Positions 28,144-37,614 of a stretch of 64,000 nt of DNA are shown in pieces. Origin of the DNA: Croceicoccus estronivorus (lineage in GTDB: Bacteria; Pseudomonadota; Alphaproteobacteria; Sphingomonadales; Sphingomonadaceae); the NCBI RefSeq assembly GCF_001625325.1, contig NZ_JRQQ01000010.1, positions 1-64,000 on the forward strand, in the 5' to 3' direction. Position numbers and translations under genes: made by a program. The notes below the pieces were generated by a model. It was not told where the DNA came from and ran no database searches. It saw only the letters and a list, made by a program, of their open reading frames with translations. The first letter of the stretch is position 1. Each line of letters opens with the position of its first letter.

Positions 28144-28593
28144 ATGTGGGAGTTTTACCTCGCCCTCGTCAATCTGCTTGCCCTTGCCAGCTGGGCGGTG
28201 CTGATCCTGCTTCCGCGGAAGCCGGTGCTCCTGGCGTTTGCGCTTTATTGCGGGGTGGGAATCCTTTGCCTGTTATACGCAGTCGCGTTTGGGGCGGTAT
28301 TGGCGGGCGTGACGGCGCCGGGCGGTGATGTGACCAATGCCGGCTTTTTTTCGATCGATGGCATCCGTGCGATGTTTGAAACCGATGCAGGCGTTGCCAT
28401 CGGCTGGTCGCATTATCTCGCGTTCGATCTGTTTATCGGGATCTGGATCGTCAAGGATGCCGAAGCCAAGGGATTCTCGCGGCTCGCGCAGGCGCCCGTC
28501 CTGTTGTTGACGCTGCTGGCGGGCCCGGCCGGTTTGCTTCTCTGGCTTGTCGTTCGTGAAAAGCGCGCGCGCAGACAGGGGCGCATGACATGA
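28144..28593 (+). CDS. ABA4-like membrane protein
   Basis: A 149-aa protein with four membrane helices. The pattern WEFYLALVNLLALASWAVLI and GWSHYLAFDLFIGIWI matches the ABA4-like family (DUF4281), whose plant member takes part in neoxanthin formation. In yellow- or orange-pigmented sphingomonads a carotenoid-related role is plausible but unproven. ATG at 28144 sits 4 bp after the BASS gene. Its stop overlaps the next gene by 4 bp. Confidence 0.8.
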   Translation: MWEFYLALVNLLALASWAVLILLPRKPVLLAFALYCGVGILCLLYAVAFGAVLAGVTAPGGDVTNAGFFSIDGIRAMFETDAGVAIGWSHYLAFDLFIGIWIVKDAEAKGFSRLAQAPVLLLTLLAGPAGLLLWLVVREKRARRQGRMT

Positions 28594-29189
28594 AACGGCA
28601 TGCTCCAGCGACCGCCCGTAATCGGGAGCCGATTGCCGCTATTCTCATGGAGGAACTGCCCGAGAGTGGTCTGGTTCTGGAGGTGGCGAGCGGCACTGGT
28701 GAACACGCGGTATTTTTTGCTGAACGTTTTCCTGCTCTTGCCTGGCAGCCAAGCGACCCGGATGGCACGGCGCGAAGTTCCATCGCGACATGGCGAGGTG
28801 ATGCGGACCTGCCAAACCTGCGCGAACCAGTGGCGCTCAACGCAGCGGATGCAACATGGCCGGTCGAGTCTGCGGAGGCCATCGTATGCATCAATATGGT
28901 GCATATCAGCCCATGGAGCGCGACTGAGGGGCTGTTTGCGGGTGGCGCAAGGATATTGCCGGCGGGGGCGCCGCTCGTACTTTACGGGCCCTATCTTGAA
29001 GAGGGCGTCGATACCGCCCCGTCCAATCTGGATTTCGATGCCAGTCTGAGGGCGCGCAATTCCGCCTGGGGTATTCGCGCCCTTGCTGACATGGACATGT
29101 TGGCGGCGGGTAATGGTTTCACCCGCACACGGCGGAGCGCCATGCCCGCCAACAATCTCATGCTGGTCTACCGCAAGAAGGGCGACTGA
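28590..29189 (+). CDS. DUF938 family SAM-dependent methyltransferase
   Basis: A 199-aa protein of the DUF938 (methyltransferase-like 26) family. Residues 30-40 (LEVASGTGEHA) are the SAM-binding motif I, with a conserved WQPSDPD (motif II) and ICINMVHISPW further on. Substrate unknown. ATG overlaps the ABA4-like stop by 4 bp. The final codons form part of the terminator stem that follows. Confidence 0.87.
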   Translation: MKRHAPATARNREPIAAILMEELPESGLVLEVASGTGEHAVFFAERFPALAWQPSDPDGTARSSIATWRGDADLPNLREPVALNAADATWPVESAEAIVCINMVHISPWSATEGLFAGGARILPAGAPLVLYGPYLEEGVDTAPSNLDFDASLRARNSAWGIRALADMDMLAAGNGFTRTRRSAMPANNLMLVYRKKGD

Positions 29190-29201
29190 GGCCCTTCTTT
29201 T
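29175..29201 (+). terminator. Intrinsic terminator overlapping the DUF938 stop codon
   Basis: AAGAAGGGC (29175-29183) pairs with GCCCTTCTT (29191-29199) around a 7-nt loop that contains the TGA stop, followed by TT. The stem therefore uses the last codons of the gene. Confidence 0.7.
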
Positions 29202-29210
29202 CGCGGCTTT

Positions 29211-29339
29211 TTACATGGCGTCGTCGGCGGCCTGCCCAACCGATTCGATGTCCCGTCCAACACCCTTTACCGTGTTACAGGCGGTAGCAGTCAGGGCGAT
29301 GCCGCTGATAGCCAGAGCGAGGATGAATTTGCGTACCAT
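29211..29339 (-). CDS. Entericidin-family small lipoprotein
   Basis: A 42-aa peptide: signal sequence MVRKFILALAISGIALTATA, lipidated Cys21, then NTVKGVGRDIESVGQAADD, the classical entericidin A/B ending. A good AAGGGAC ribosome site precedes the ATG. In E. coli entericidins form an antidote/bacteriolysis pair in stationary phase; in alphaproteobacteria single copies are common and of unclear role. No second copy is adjacent. Confidence 0.85.
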   Translation of the reverse strand: MVRKFILALAISGIALTATACNTVKGVGRDIESVGQAADDAM

Positions 29340-29416
29340 CTTGTTGTCCCTTTTGAAGAGCAGCGCCTTGCGGTGAGCTTGCTCGTGCCAAACGTACTTT
29401 CCCGCCTTCGGTTCCA

Positions 29417-30328
29417 TCATCGACCGAGCATGGTTTCCGCCCTGATCGTGGCACGAACCTGGGAATGCTCGCGCCAGGCGATGACCAGCCCGGCGGTTAT
29501 GATCAGCGGCGCACCGATCCAGGTTGCGGCGGGCGGAAACTGATCGAACAACAGCGCGCCATACAGTGTCGACCACACCAGCCCTGAATAATCCATGACT
29601 ATGACGCTGGAGACCGACCCGAACCTCAACGACATCGTCAACAGTATCTGACCGGCAAAGCCGCACAGACCCATCAGCATCAGAAGAATCCAGGTAGTCG
29701 CATCATGGGCGACAGAGACGAATGGCAGGCTGAGGGCCAGGATTGGGCTGGTAAATGCGGCGAAGTAAAAGACGATCGTCAACGGTTCTTCGGAACGATT
29801 GAGGTCCTTCACCAGGATTGAAAGCAAGGCGATGGCGAAAGCCGACCCAAGCCCGACTGCCAGACCAAGCAGCGGAATATCGACCTGTCCCGGCTGGGTT
29901 ATGATGAGGATTCCGGTAAACCCCAAAATGAGCGCCGACAGACGCCAGGCACCGACTTTCTCATGGAGAAGAAATACCGAGAGGATCGTGGCGAACAGCG
30001 GTGCGGTGAATTGCAGCGCCTGTGCTTCTGCCAGTGGAAGCAGAAGGGCTGCGCCAAATGTCATGGCCATGCCGGTCATGCCGATCATCGCCCGGCGAAA
30101 GTGATGCTGTACGCGTGTGGTTCGCAAACGGGAAAGGGACCCCCTCATCGCCAGGAAAGCCAGCAGGAGCGGAACCGTCAGAAACTGCCGCCAGAACATC
30201 GTTTCCAGCAGGTGAACCCCGCGCTCCCCGACCAGCTTGACCATCGCGATCATCGTCGAAAGCATCACTACCGCTGCAATGCGGATGGCGAGAGCGAGGA
30301 TCGGGCGCTGTTGGGGGACGGCGGGCAT
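29417..30328 (-). CDS. EamA/DMT family transporter
   Basis: A 303-aa membrane protein with ten predicted helices in two EamA repeats (about residues 10-145 and 155-290). No soluble domain. DMT proteins export small metabolites such as amino acids or nucleosides; the substrate cannot be read from the sequence. It lies between the entericidin gene and cpaF on the same strand, without overlap. Confidence 0.87.
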   Translation of the reverse strand: MPAVPQQRPILALAIRIAAVVMLSTMIAMVKLVGERGVHLLETMFWRQFLTVPLLLAFLAMRGSLSRLRTTRVQHHFRRAMIGMTGMAMTFGAALLLPLAEAQALQFTAPLFATILSVFLLHEKVGAWRLSALILGFTGILIITQPGQVDIPLLGLAVGLGSAFAIALLSILVKDLNRSEEPLTIVFYFAAFTSPILALSLPFVSVAHDATTWILLMLMGLCGFAGQILLTMSLRFGSVSSVIVMDYSGLVWSTLYGALLFDQFPPAATWIGAPLIITAGLVIAWREHSQVRATIRAETMLGR

Positions 30329-30408
30329 GTTCCCGCCTTAGATTGCGGTGTGTTGGGATCAAGCTTTTTGCACCCATGCCGCTATTCGCTGTGGCATGGG
30401 TGTGGAGA

Positions 30409-31947
30409 TCAGAGGCAAGCTTCCAGATAGGCTTGATCGAACCCGAACTGGCGAGCCTTCTCAAGGGTATAGGGGCGGAGACCCGAACTGCGGAATTCAC
30501 CGATGATCTTGCCGTCCTCGGTTTCGTCAAGATACTCGAAATGGAACAGTTCCTGCGTCACGATAACGTCGCCTTCCATGCCGATCACCTCTGTGACGTT
30601 GGTCGTGCGGCGTGACCCGTCGCGCAGGCGCTTTACCTGAACGATAAGGTCGATCGATTCCGCGATCTGGCGCGAAATAGCCTCTTTCGGGATCTTGATG
30701 TCGCCCATCAGGATCATGTTTTCCATACGTGCGAGGCATTCACGCGGGCTGTTGGAGTGCAGCGTACACATCGAGCCATCGTGGCCGGTATTCATGGCCG
30801 CCAGAAGGTCGAAACATTCGGAACCACGAATTTCGCCCAGGATGATCCGGTCCGGACGCATACGCAGCGCGTTCTTCACGAGGTCGCCGATGGTGATTTC
30901 ACCTTGGCCTTCCAGGTTCGGAGGGCGGGTTTCGAGTGGCAGCCAGTGAGGCTGTTGCAAGCGAAGCTCGGCGGCGTCTTCAATTGTCAGAACACGTTCG
31001 CCCGGATCGATCATTTTCGACAGCGCATTGAGCATGGTCGTCTTACCCGAGCCGGTGCCGCCCGAAATCACCACGTTCATGCGGCAGGCACCAGCGATCT
31101 TCAGCGCAGTGGCCATCTTCTCGTTCATCGAGCCGAAGTCCTTGAGCATATCGAGAGTGATCGGCTTTTCGGAAAACTTACGAATCGAGATGGCGGTACC
31201 GCGCAAGCTGAGCGGCGGGACGATTACGTTGACGCGGCTGCCGTCCTTCAGGCGGGCGTCGGCCAGCGGTGTGGTCTGGTCGACGCGACGGCCGACCTGG
31301 TTCACGATCCGCTGGGCAATCTGGAACAGGTGCTGTTCATCGCGAAACTTGATGCTTGCGAGCTGCAGCTTGCCCTTCTTTTCGATGTAGGTCTGGTTGG
31401 GGCCATTGACCATGATGTCGGATACGTCGGGATCGCTGAGTAGCTCTTCCAGTGGCCCGAACCCGAGCAGTTCATCGACCAGCACCTTTTCCAGTGCGAA
31501 CTGTTCGCGGCGGTTTAGCGTGATCTTGAGTTCGGCGAGGACTTCGAGAATGATCGGCCGGAATTCTTCCGACAGTTCTTCCTTGGTCAGAGTCGCCGCT
31601 GCTTCGGGATCGACACGTTCGAGCAGACGCGGCAGCACCTGCTCCTTGATCTTGTGAACGCTGGCTTCAAAGCCTTCGACCTTGGCTTCGCCGGATACCA
31701 CCCCATTGGCGCGGTCGGCGAGGCGACTCATCGCGTCGGCCTTCGCCGGATGCAGGGCTTCGGGCATCCCTCCCGGAATATCGGCCGACTGGCCACCGGG
31801 CAGTGGCGGGAACTGGTCACCTCCGGGTGGCGGAGCCCGGCGGTCTTCCGGCATGGCACCGCCCTTCATCGGGCGGGCAACGCCAAAAGTCGGCCTTGCC
31901 CCCTGACCCATGCCGCCAACACCAGTTCTGCGACCGAATGCGCTCAT
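30409..31947 (-). CDS. cpaF: CpaF/TadA-type pilus assembly ATPase
   Basis: A 512-aa hexameric secretion ATPase that powers type IVc (Flp/tad) pilus assembly. The N-terminal 65 residues are Gly/Pro-rich and disordered; then a helical domain (about 90-170) and the ATPase core with Walker A GGTGSGKTT (296-304), Asp box and MRPDRIILGEIRG, and the His box MNTGHDGSMCTLHS. No other tad/cpa genes are in the window, so the pilus locus must be partly elsewhere. A hairpin (30371-30402) follows the stop but lacks a U-tract. Confidence 0.93.
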   Translation of the reverse strand: MSAFGRRTGVGGMGQGARPTFGVARPMKGGAMPEDRRAPPPGGDQFPPLPGGQSADIPGGMPEALHPAKADAMSRLADRANGVVSGEAKVEGFEASVHKIKEQVLPRLLERVDPEAAATLTKEELSEEFRPIILEVLAELKITLNRREQFALEKVLVDELLGFGPLEELLSDPDVSDIMVNGPNQTYIEKKGKLQLASIKFRDEQHLFQIAQRIVNQVGRRVDQTTPLADARLKDGSRVNVIVPPLSLRGTAISIRKFSEKPITLDMLKDFGSMNEKMATALKIAGACRMNVVISGGTGSGKTTMLNALSKMIDPGERVLTIEDAAELRLQQPHWLPLETRPPNLEGQGEITIGDLVKNALRMRPDRIILGEIRGSECFDLLAAMNTGHDGSMCTLHSNSPRECLARMENMILMGDIKIPKEAISRQIAESIDLIVQVKRLRDGSRRTTNVTEVIGMEGDVIVTQELFHFEYLDETEDGKIIGEFRSSGLRPYTLEKARQFGFDQAYLEACL

Positions 31948-32194
31948 TCATAACTCCCGTGAACACGGTTTGGACCGGCCGTAACCGGCGCTGTTTGGTT
32001 GTTGTTAATTATAAAGTTTTGAGAACTTCCTAACGCAGCAAGGAAGTCGGAAATTATCTCCAACGCCGCAGATCTCTTGCGATTTTCCCAGTTTTCCGGG
32101 GCAAAGCGGCGTTCCGTGCGCGCCAAATCGTAAACGTCTGGCGTGGTTTGTCGCATGTGCCTATGGGGGCGCAGTTTCGATCAGGAGCGGTGCA

Positions 32195-33094
32195 GTGCAG
32201 CAGGAAGAACGGATCGGCCTGATCTATGGAGGGCTCGGCTTCGCAACGTTTCCAATAGGGGACGCCATGGTGAAGACCATGGCAGGAGAATGGGCGCCAA
32301 CTGCCATCGCGGAATTGCGCTATCTTATCGCCGCGCTTGGTCTTGGCGTTGTGCTGGCGGTGCGGGAAGGGCGGCGGGGATTTCGTATTCCCCGACCAGG
32401 AATCCAGTTGATGCGCGGGCTGGGCGTCGGTTGCGCGGGGCCGGCCTTTTTCGCCGCCCTGATGCTGATGCCGATGGGAGAAGCAACCTCCATAACCCTG
32501 ACGCAGCCGGTACTGACCGGGTTGCTGGCGGTCTTGCTGCTGAAAGAGCCTGCACGGCGTGAGACCTGGATCGCGACAATACTGGCTTTTGCCGGCGTCC
32601 TGGTCATTTTGCGGCCGAGTTTTATCGAGCTGGGCTGGGCGGCGCTGCTGCCGCTTTCGACCGCTTTGGGGATGAGCCTGACCATGATCGGCAATCGCAT
32701 GTCGGCCAATCTGGCGAGCCCGTTGGCGATGCAGTTTGCTATCACCGCAGTGGCGAGTGTCGTGATTGGCCTCTTTGCACTGGCCGGCCATGTGAGCGGA
32801 ATCGAAGAGCTTCACATTGGCGCGCCGTCAGCTCTCGTTCTGGCGAAATGCGTTTTCGTGGCTGTGGTTCTGACTACAGGGCACTGGTTGGTGTTCATGG
32901 GCACGACCCGCGCCGGGGCGGGAACGGTGGCCCCGATGACTTACCTGCAATTGCTGGGAGCAACGGCTATGGGCTGGATCGTGTTCGGTGACAGGCCTGA
33001 TCTTGTAGCACTGATCGGTGCGGCCATGATCGTTAGCGCCGGACTTTATCTGTGGTGGAATGGCCGGGTCAAAGAAGCTGCCGAGTTGCCTTGA
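32195..33094 (+). CDS. EamA/DMT family transporter
   Basis: A 299-aa membrane protein with ten predicted helices in two EamA repeats. AGGAG (32183-32187) lies 7 nt before a GTG start at 32195. It is only distantly similar to the other DMT protein at 29417-30328. Substrate unknown. It ends 2 bp before the convergent glycosyltransferase-like gene. Confidence 0.85.
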   Translation: MQQEERIGLIYGGLGFATFPIGDAMVKTMAGEWAPTAIAELRYLIAALGLGVVLAVREGRRGFRIPRPGIQLMRGLGVGCAGPAFFAALMLMPMGEATSITLTQPVLTGLLAVLLLKEPARRETWIATILAFAGVLVILRPSFIELGWAALLPLSTALGMSLTMIGNRMSANLASPLAMQFAITAVASVVIGLFALAGHVSGIEELHIGAPSALVLAKCVFVAVVLTTGHWLVFMGTTRAGAGTVAPMTYLQLLGATAMGWIVFGDRPDLVALIGAAMIVSAGLYLWWNGRVKEAAELP

Positions 33095-33096
33095 GA

Positions 33097-34605
33097 TTAC
33101 AGCCTTTGTAGTGCGCGCTTATTATCCACACAACTAGGAAGATTTACCTCTTTTTCGTCAGAATTCGGACCAACAACGTAAAGGTGATATGTCAGCCCAT
33201 CGTATCCAACTGGGCTTTTCCAGAGTGGCAAGAGGGTTTCTTTTGGTATGTTGGTGATTGTACGATCACTGACGAGATAAGAACGGCCATGGCGAGTGAT
33301 CTCATCGCGCAGAAAGTTCTCCAGTTGCGGGGAATTGATTAGTGTATTGTGGTAATCCCACCTGACAAAATCGAGCATGCAATGTTGTTCCGGTCGCTCG
33401 AATTTCATTCCCGACAAGGCAGAGAGGCCTGAAACTCGCCATTCGGGAAATGCCATCCAATGTCTATTTTCCAATCCCTGCTTGCGGATCTCGGCCACAG
33501 CCACGTGGGCAGTGTCAAAAGGACGTTGCAATGCTATGATCGCGGTGCTGATGCCTGATAATGCCGCTATCGTCAGCCAGGTGCGAAAGGCTCCACTCGG
33601 TATTTTGCCTTGCATGTGGCCATGCCAGGCGAGCAGAATGAGAAAGAGGGCGATAAGCATCAGGTGACGCAAGCCAAGGGGATAGGAGGCAAGGCTGAAA
33701 ACCAGAGTCAGCCCAATGAAGCCAAATAGAAGCACTCGATTAGTGAGGGTGTCGCGCGTTTCATGCCAACACAAGGCAAGAAACCCAATCCAGGCAATGT
33801 TGGCGATTGGAAAGAGGCGGCTGTTCCATTGAGGCCTTAGCCCACCTTGGAAGGGAATAAGGAGACTGTCGACCTTCTGAATCCAGAGTATTGCGCTATT
33901 CTGGATGCCGAGCTGCTGAAAGGCTGAAACCATATTCGGCGCAGGCCAAACCGTCCATGTGGCAACTATGCCGGAGAGTAACCACAAAGCTGCCCAAGGC
34001 GGCGTTAACGCCCCTTCGCGCCATTTCATGAGCACAAAGATTCCCGAAAGTACTCCGAACAGAAAGTCGCACATTGGGAGGAGGACGATGGCGATCCATA
34101 CCCAACGGCTTCGCCATGTTGCCATGACGAGCAGGAGCACCAATACGCCCAGCGTCTGACTACGCGAAATGGTGAAAAAGTCGAATAGGAAGAATTCGCT
34201 CAGTGCTATCAGCAGCCGTTCGATGCGGGTAAATGGGCTCGCGAAGATGATCAGACATTGTCCAGGAATGGCAAGCAGCAACGCTGCCAGCCAAAGTGTA
34301 TCGAGCGGTTCCGTGAGATGGGCAAGAGAACGCAGAAGCAAATACCACAATGGTGGATGGCCTTCGTACCGCAACCATTGGAGCAAGGTGGCGATATCCG
34401 GTGCCTGCACAGCGATTTGCAGGGCCTGATATTCGTCGGGCCACGGCCAGTGCGTGACGATCAAGGCAGTCTGCAGGGCAAGAACGGCGGCGCAGGCGAG
34501 CAACCAGATTACAGAGCGGTCGAGGAGACGATCGGCTGTGCTGAATGCGGTGCAGATACCCTTGGAAAAACGCGAAAAAGGCAGTTTAGTTTGGAAAGCC
34601 GTCAT
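33097..34605 (-). CDS. GT-C fold membrane glycosyltransferase-like protein
   Basis: A 502-aa protein with about ten helices. The first periplasmic loop carries Asp57-Glu58 in HWPWPDEYQALQ, the acidic pair typical of GT-C enzymes (ArnT/PMT type) that take sugars from polyprenyl-phosphate donors. A soluble C-terminal region of about 130 residues follows the last helix. It begins the glycan cluster and may use the lipid-linked sugar made by the GT2 enzyme at 39291-40301. Acceptor unknown. Confidence 0.68.
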   Translation of the reverse strand: MTAFQTKLPFSRFSKGICTAFSTADRLLDRSVIWLLACAAVLALQTALIVTHWPWPDEYQALQIAVQAPDIATLLQWLRYEGHPPLWYLLLRSLAHLTEPLDTLWLAALLLAIPGQCLIIFASPFTRIERLLIALSEFFLFDFFTISRSQTLGVLVLLLVMATWRSRWVWIAIVLLPMCDFLFGVLSGIFVLMKWREGALTPPWAALWLLSGIVATWTVWPAPNMVSAFQQLGIQNSAILWIQKVDSLLIPFQGGLRPQWNSRLFPIANIAWIGFLALCWHETRDTLTNRVLLFGFIGLTLVFSLASYPLGLRHLMLIALFLILLAWHGHMQGKIPSGAFRTWLTIAALSGISTAIIALQRPFDTAHVAVAEIRKQGLENRHWMAFPEWRVSGLSALSGMKFERPEQHCMLDFVRWDYHNTLINSPQLENFLRDEITRHGRSYLVSDRTITNIPKETLLPLWKSPVGYDGLTYHLYVVGPNSDEKEVNLPSCVDNKRALQRL

Positions 34606-34719
34606 CGCTTGTTTGAAACCCTTTGTTTCTCACACCATGCTTGGCGATAGTCTTGATTATCTCGAGGTGCAGCGTTCGGAAGAATTGTTGGTGGACCTTT
34701 GCTCTTCTAGTGGTCAGAT

Positions 34720-35928
34720 ATGGCATTGATGAAGATACTTTTCCTCACATCCACTTTGCCCCGTTTTCCTGGAGACATGCAGGCGAATTTTGTTGCTGAA
34801 CAGGCAGAAGCTTGGCTGGCTGCTCGGCCATTCGACGAAATCACGGTTTTGGCGCCACACGACTCGGGGGCACCGAGAAAAGAAAGGCATGGGAACCTTT
34901 GCATTGAACGCTTTCCCTATATGCTAAGGGAGCGATGGCAAAGGCTTGCTTATCCCGCAATTCTCCCGAATATTCGGCGCAATCCTGCACTTGTGTTACA
35001 AGTACCGTTTTTTTTGTGGGGCGAGTACCGAGCGGCAAGTCAGGTAGTCAGGGGATTCAATCCTCATTTGATTTACGCCCATTGGGTCATGCCTCAGGGG
35101 GTGGTCGCATGGCAATTAAAACGAAAACTCGGTATTCCTTATATTTTACAGAATCACTCATCTGACCTTTCTGCATTTTTAAAATTAGGTGGATTTGGAA
35201 GAAAAATAGCTAAAGATGTACTAAAGAGTGCAGAGCATTTCTTCTGTGTTAATGCATACCAGAGAGATTTCGCTCTGGATTTTTTTGATGATGATGTGCA
35301 GCGTGCGGAATTTTCCAAACGCTGTACCGTATTACCAATGGGAATTGGTGGAAATTTTTTTTCATCCACTAAAAAAGAAAAAAACGGCTTTGAAATTGCG
35401 ACGATTGCTCGCCTTTCAAGAAAAAAAGGTCTAAATTATCTTTTGGAGGCGGCAGAGAGGCTTGCTGACCGAGGTGTCATGCCAAGCATTGGGATAGCTG
35501 GTGACGGAGAGGATCGCGCCGAACTTCAAGCAATGGTCAGTAAGGCAAATGTGACATTTACCGGTTTCTTAAACGGCAGAGAAAAAGAGCACTTTTTAGC
35601 ATCGGCTCAACGCTTCATATTTCCTGCACGTTCTTCTGATGGTGACGTGGAAGGTATGCCAGTTGCTTTGCTTGAGGCGTTGTGTCGCGGATGTCCTGTT
35701 TTAGCGAGTAAGGACACTAATATAGAATTACTGCCAGAATGGCCTAGCATTTGTGAAACAGTAGCCCTTGTTCCTGACCCAACAAACATTGAAGCTTTAG
35801 AGAAGGCAATCGAGCGATTGCTGGGTGCCGATCAGGAAAAATCACGGGAGGCGGCAAAACTGATGTCACGCTATCGTTGGGATTGCCTCATCCAAGAATA
35901 TCTAAGTGTGATCGAAAAGGTGGCCTAA
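34720..35928 (+). CDS. Glycosyltransferase family 4 protein
   Basis: A 402-aa GT-B fold enzyme. N-terminal Rossmann domain starts MKILFLTSTLPRFPGDMQANF; the C-terminal nucleotide-sugar domain has ATIARLSRKKGLNYLLEA, GDGEDRAEL and the E-x7-E-like DVEGMPVALLEALCRGCPV segment. It probably adds a sugar to a surface polysaccharide. The start is ATG 34720 or 34729. The second half is clearly AT-richer than flanking genes (from about 35100), a sign of horizontal acquisition. It is transcribed opposite to its neighbours. Confidence 0.86.
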   Translation: MALMKILFLTSTLPRFPGDMQANFVAEQAEAWLAARPFDEITVLAPHDSGAPRKERHGNLCIERFPYMLRERWQRLAYPAILPNIRRNPALVLQVPFFLWGEYRAASQVVRGFNPHLIYAHWVMPQGVVAWQLKRKLGIPYILQNHSSDLSAFLKLGGFGRKIAKDVLKSAEHFFCVNAYQRDFALDFFDDDVQRAEFSKRCTVLPMGIGGNFFSSTKKEKNGFEIATIARLSRKKGLNYLLEAAERLADRGVMPSIGIAGDGEDRAELQAMVSKANVTFTGFLNGREKEHFLASAQRFIFPARSSDGDVEGMPVALLEALCRGCPVLASKDTNIELLPEWPSICETVALVPDPTNIEALEKAIERLLGADQEKSREAAKLMSRYRWDCLIQEYLSVIEKVA

Positions 35929-35966
35929 TCACATGACTTGCAGGAATCGGGTAAATTGGTTTTGAA

Positions 35967-36866
35967 TCAAGGCTGACCTTGCAGGGAGCTTAAGCTAACC
36001 CCGATCAACCAAGCTAAGGCATCACCGACAATGGTGACAAGGCGAAAACCCGCAGCGGCGAACAATATGACGCTGTCTGGGTAAGCACCGGATAACAGGG
36101 AAAAAAAACTGATTTCCCGCAGACCAAGCCCTGCTGGTGCGCCAGGGGTTACAAATCCTATTAGCCAACTGACTACCAATGCACTTGCTACTCTCAATGC
36201 TGAAGGCCAACTCCAATCACCACTCATCGCACTTATAAGGACGATATTGGCTGCAGAAAGCAATACAAAGACCGTTAGATAACATGTCAATGCGCAAATC
36301 AGTGTCCCGGTGAGGCGGCTGACAATATTAAGTCTCTTTCGAACAAGTAATATTGAGACTGCTAAAGCTACAATTGCCGCCATACCAACAACAATAGGAA
36401 GGCGGAGGCTGGCTCCTTCCACGAATCCCAATGTTGCAGCAAGGCCTGCCAGGATTGCTCCGGCGATGAGAACGCCAGATTGCTCCAATACAATTGCAAT
36501 GCCGGAGGCTTCAAGGGGCATGCCATATTTTTTGGCCAAATAAGCTCGTCCAAAGAAATGCGCTACATTACCGGGTATGTACTTGCCAATCTGAGAAATC
36601 ATAAAAATAATAGACCAATGAGTAAATTTTATCCTATAACTAAATTTATCCGAAATAATTTTACAGGAAATTATCATAATAAATATGGTAATAAAATAAA
36701 TAAATAGAGACAGTATAATAATTTTATAATTAGAATAAATATAATTAAGTGAAAAATATGATTTATTTTCTATTAAGTAAAAAGAAAAAAATATCAATGA
36801 TGTTATGGACAATAAAATGCCCATAAACTTCCCGTATGAGTAAAGTTTTTTTGAAATTCTATTCAT
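35967..36866 (-). CDS. LPG synthase-like (UPF0104/AglD) membrane protein
   Basis: A 299-aa membrane protein with about eight helices. The motif GKYIPGNVAHFFGRAYLAKKYG and the later SWLIGFVTPGAPAGLGLREI are typical of the lysylphosphatidylglycerol-synthase transmembrane/flippase-like family often present in glycan clusters. The gene is a composition mosaic: the N-terminal third (36600-36866) is about a quarter G+C, with Ile/Asn/Lys/Tyr-rich codons, while the rest is near 50%. It overlaps the upstream methyltransferase gene by 8 bp. Confidence 0.78.
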   Translation of the reverse strand: MNRISKKLYSYGKFMGILLSITSLIFFSFYLIENKSYFSLNYIYSNYKIIILSLFIYFITIFIMIISCKIISDKFSYRIKFTHWSIIFMISQIGKYIPGNVAHFFGRAYLAKKYGMPLEASGIAIVLEQSGVLIAGAILAGLAATLGFVEGASLRLPIVVGMAAIVALAVSILLVRKRLNIVSRLTGTLICALTCYLTVFVLLSAANIVLISAMSGDWSWPSALRVASALVVSWLIGFVTPGAPAGLGLREISFFSLLSGAYPDSVILFAAAGFRLVTIVGDALAWLIGVSLSSLQGQP

Positions 36867-37605
36867 TTATTATGGTCGTTGGTTTGTGCGCAACCGCTAC
36901 TATTCCGACTGCGAGAAGGCCAGATCGGTCAAGAAAGCGATCAACTTTCGCTGAGGCCAGAGAGAGAGGCGCGTTTAAGATCGTCGATACCACGAGGAGT
37001 GGGCGAAAAATAGACGTCAATCCGATCAGCACCGTTGCAAATTGATGGTGAAGGAAGCTCAAGATTCCACCGTATATGGTAATTGTCTCGATCTCGAATC
37101 CAGCATTACGGAGCAGAGATTCAAGACCTCTTGGCGTGAAACGGAAATAATCGTGAGGAAGTTCGTGCTGTCGGCTGAGGTGTGGTGCGCTAATTACAAG
37201 CGTCCCTCCCTTTTTTAAAGTTCGAAACAGTTCGCAAATAGCTGCTGAGGGATTAGGAACATGTTCTAAAACCTGATGGCAAATGGTTGCATCGTAGCGT
37301 TCCGTTGGGACCTGAGGCATGTCTGTAATGTCTGCGAGCCAAGTAACTTGTTCATTGGCCTTCGGTGCGATGTCGAGTGATTCACGGATCGCGTTTCGTG
37401 TGATGATTCCACTCCATGCACCGCGACCAGAGCCAGCATCCAGAACAAGACCTTTGCTATATTTCGAGGTTGGTTGGAATGCGGCTTTCCATAAGCTATA
37501 TGTGGTGCCAGAGAAATAAATGTTGCATAATTTGTCTGCACCGGCGTCGCGATCTAATGCTTTCTGACGGGCATTCTGAATATATTTTGTAATTGATTTC
37601 GCCAT
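36859..37605 (-). CDS. Class I SAM-dependent methyltransferase
   Basis: A 248-aa methyltransferase of the type-11 pattern: motif I LVLDAGSGRGAW at 53-64, then ATICHQVLEHVPNP and LKKGGTLVISAPHLSR. The C-terminal part has a hydrophobic stretch (about 185-215) that could associate with the membrane. In this cluster it probably methylates a sugar or lipid-linked intermediate. It overlaps the LPG-synthase-like gene by 8 bp and lies 9 bp from the GT-C gene, so the four minus-strand genes form one operon. Confidence 0.8.
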   Translation of the reverse strand: MAKSITKYIQNARQKALDRDAGADKLCNIYFSGTTYSLWKAAFQPTSKYSKGLVLDAGSGRGAWSGIITRNAIRESLDIAPKANEQVTWLADITDMPQVPTERYDATICHQVLEHVPNPSAAICELFRTLKKGGTLVISAPHLSRQHELPHDYFRFTPRGLESLLRNAGFEIETITIYGGILSFLHHQFATVLIGLTSIFRPLLVVSTILNAPLSLASAKVDRFLDRSGLLAVGIVAVAHKPTTIINE

Positions 37606-37614
37606 TACACGTCC

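Noticed and set aside
30371-30402. Perfect 10-bp hairpin after the cpaF stop
   Set aside because: On the minus strand it is followed by A rather than U, so it was not called an intrinsic terminator; it may be a stability element.
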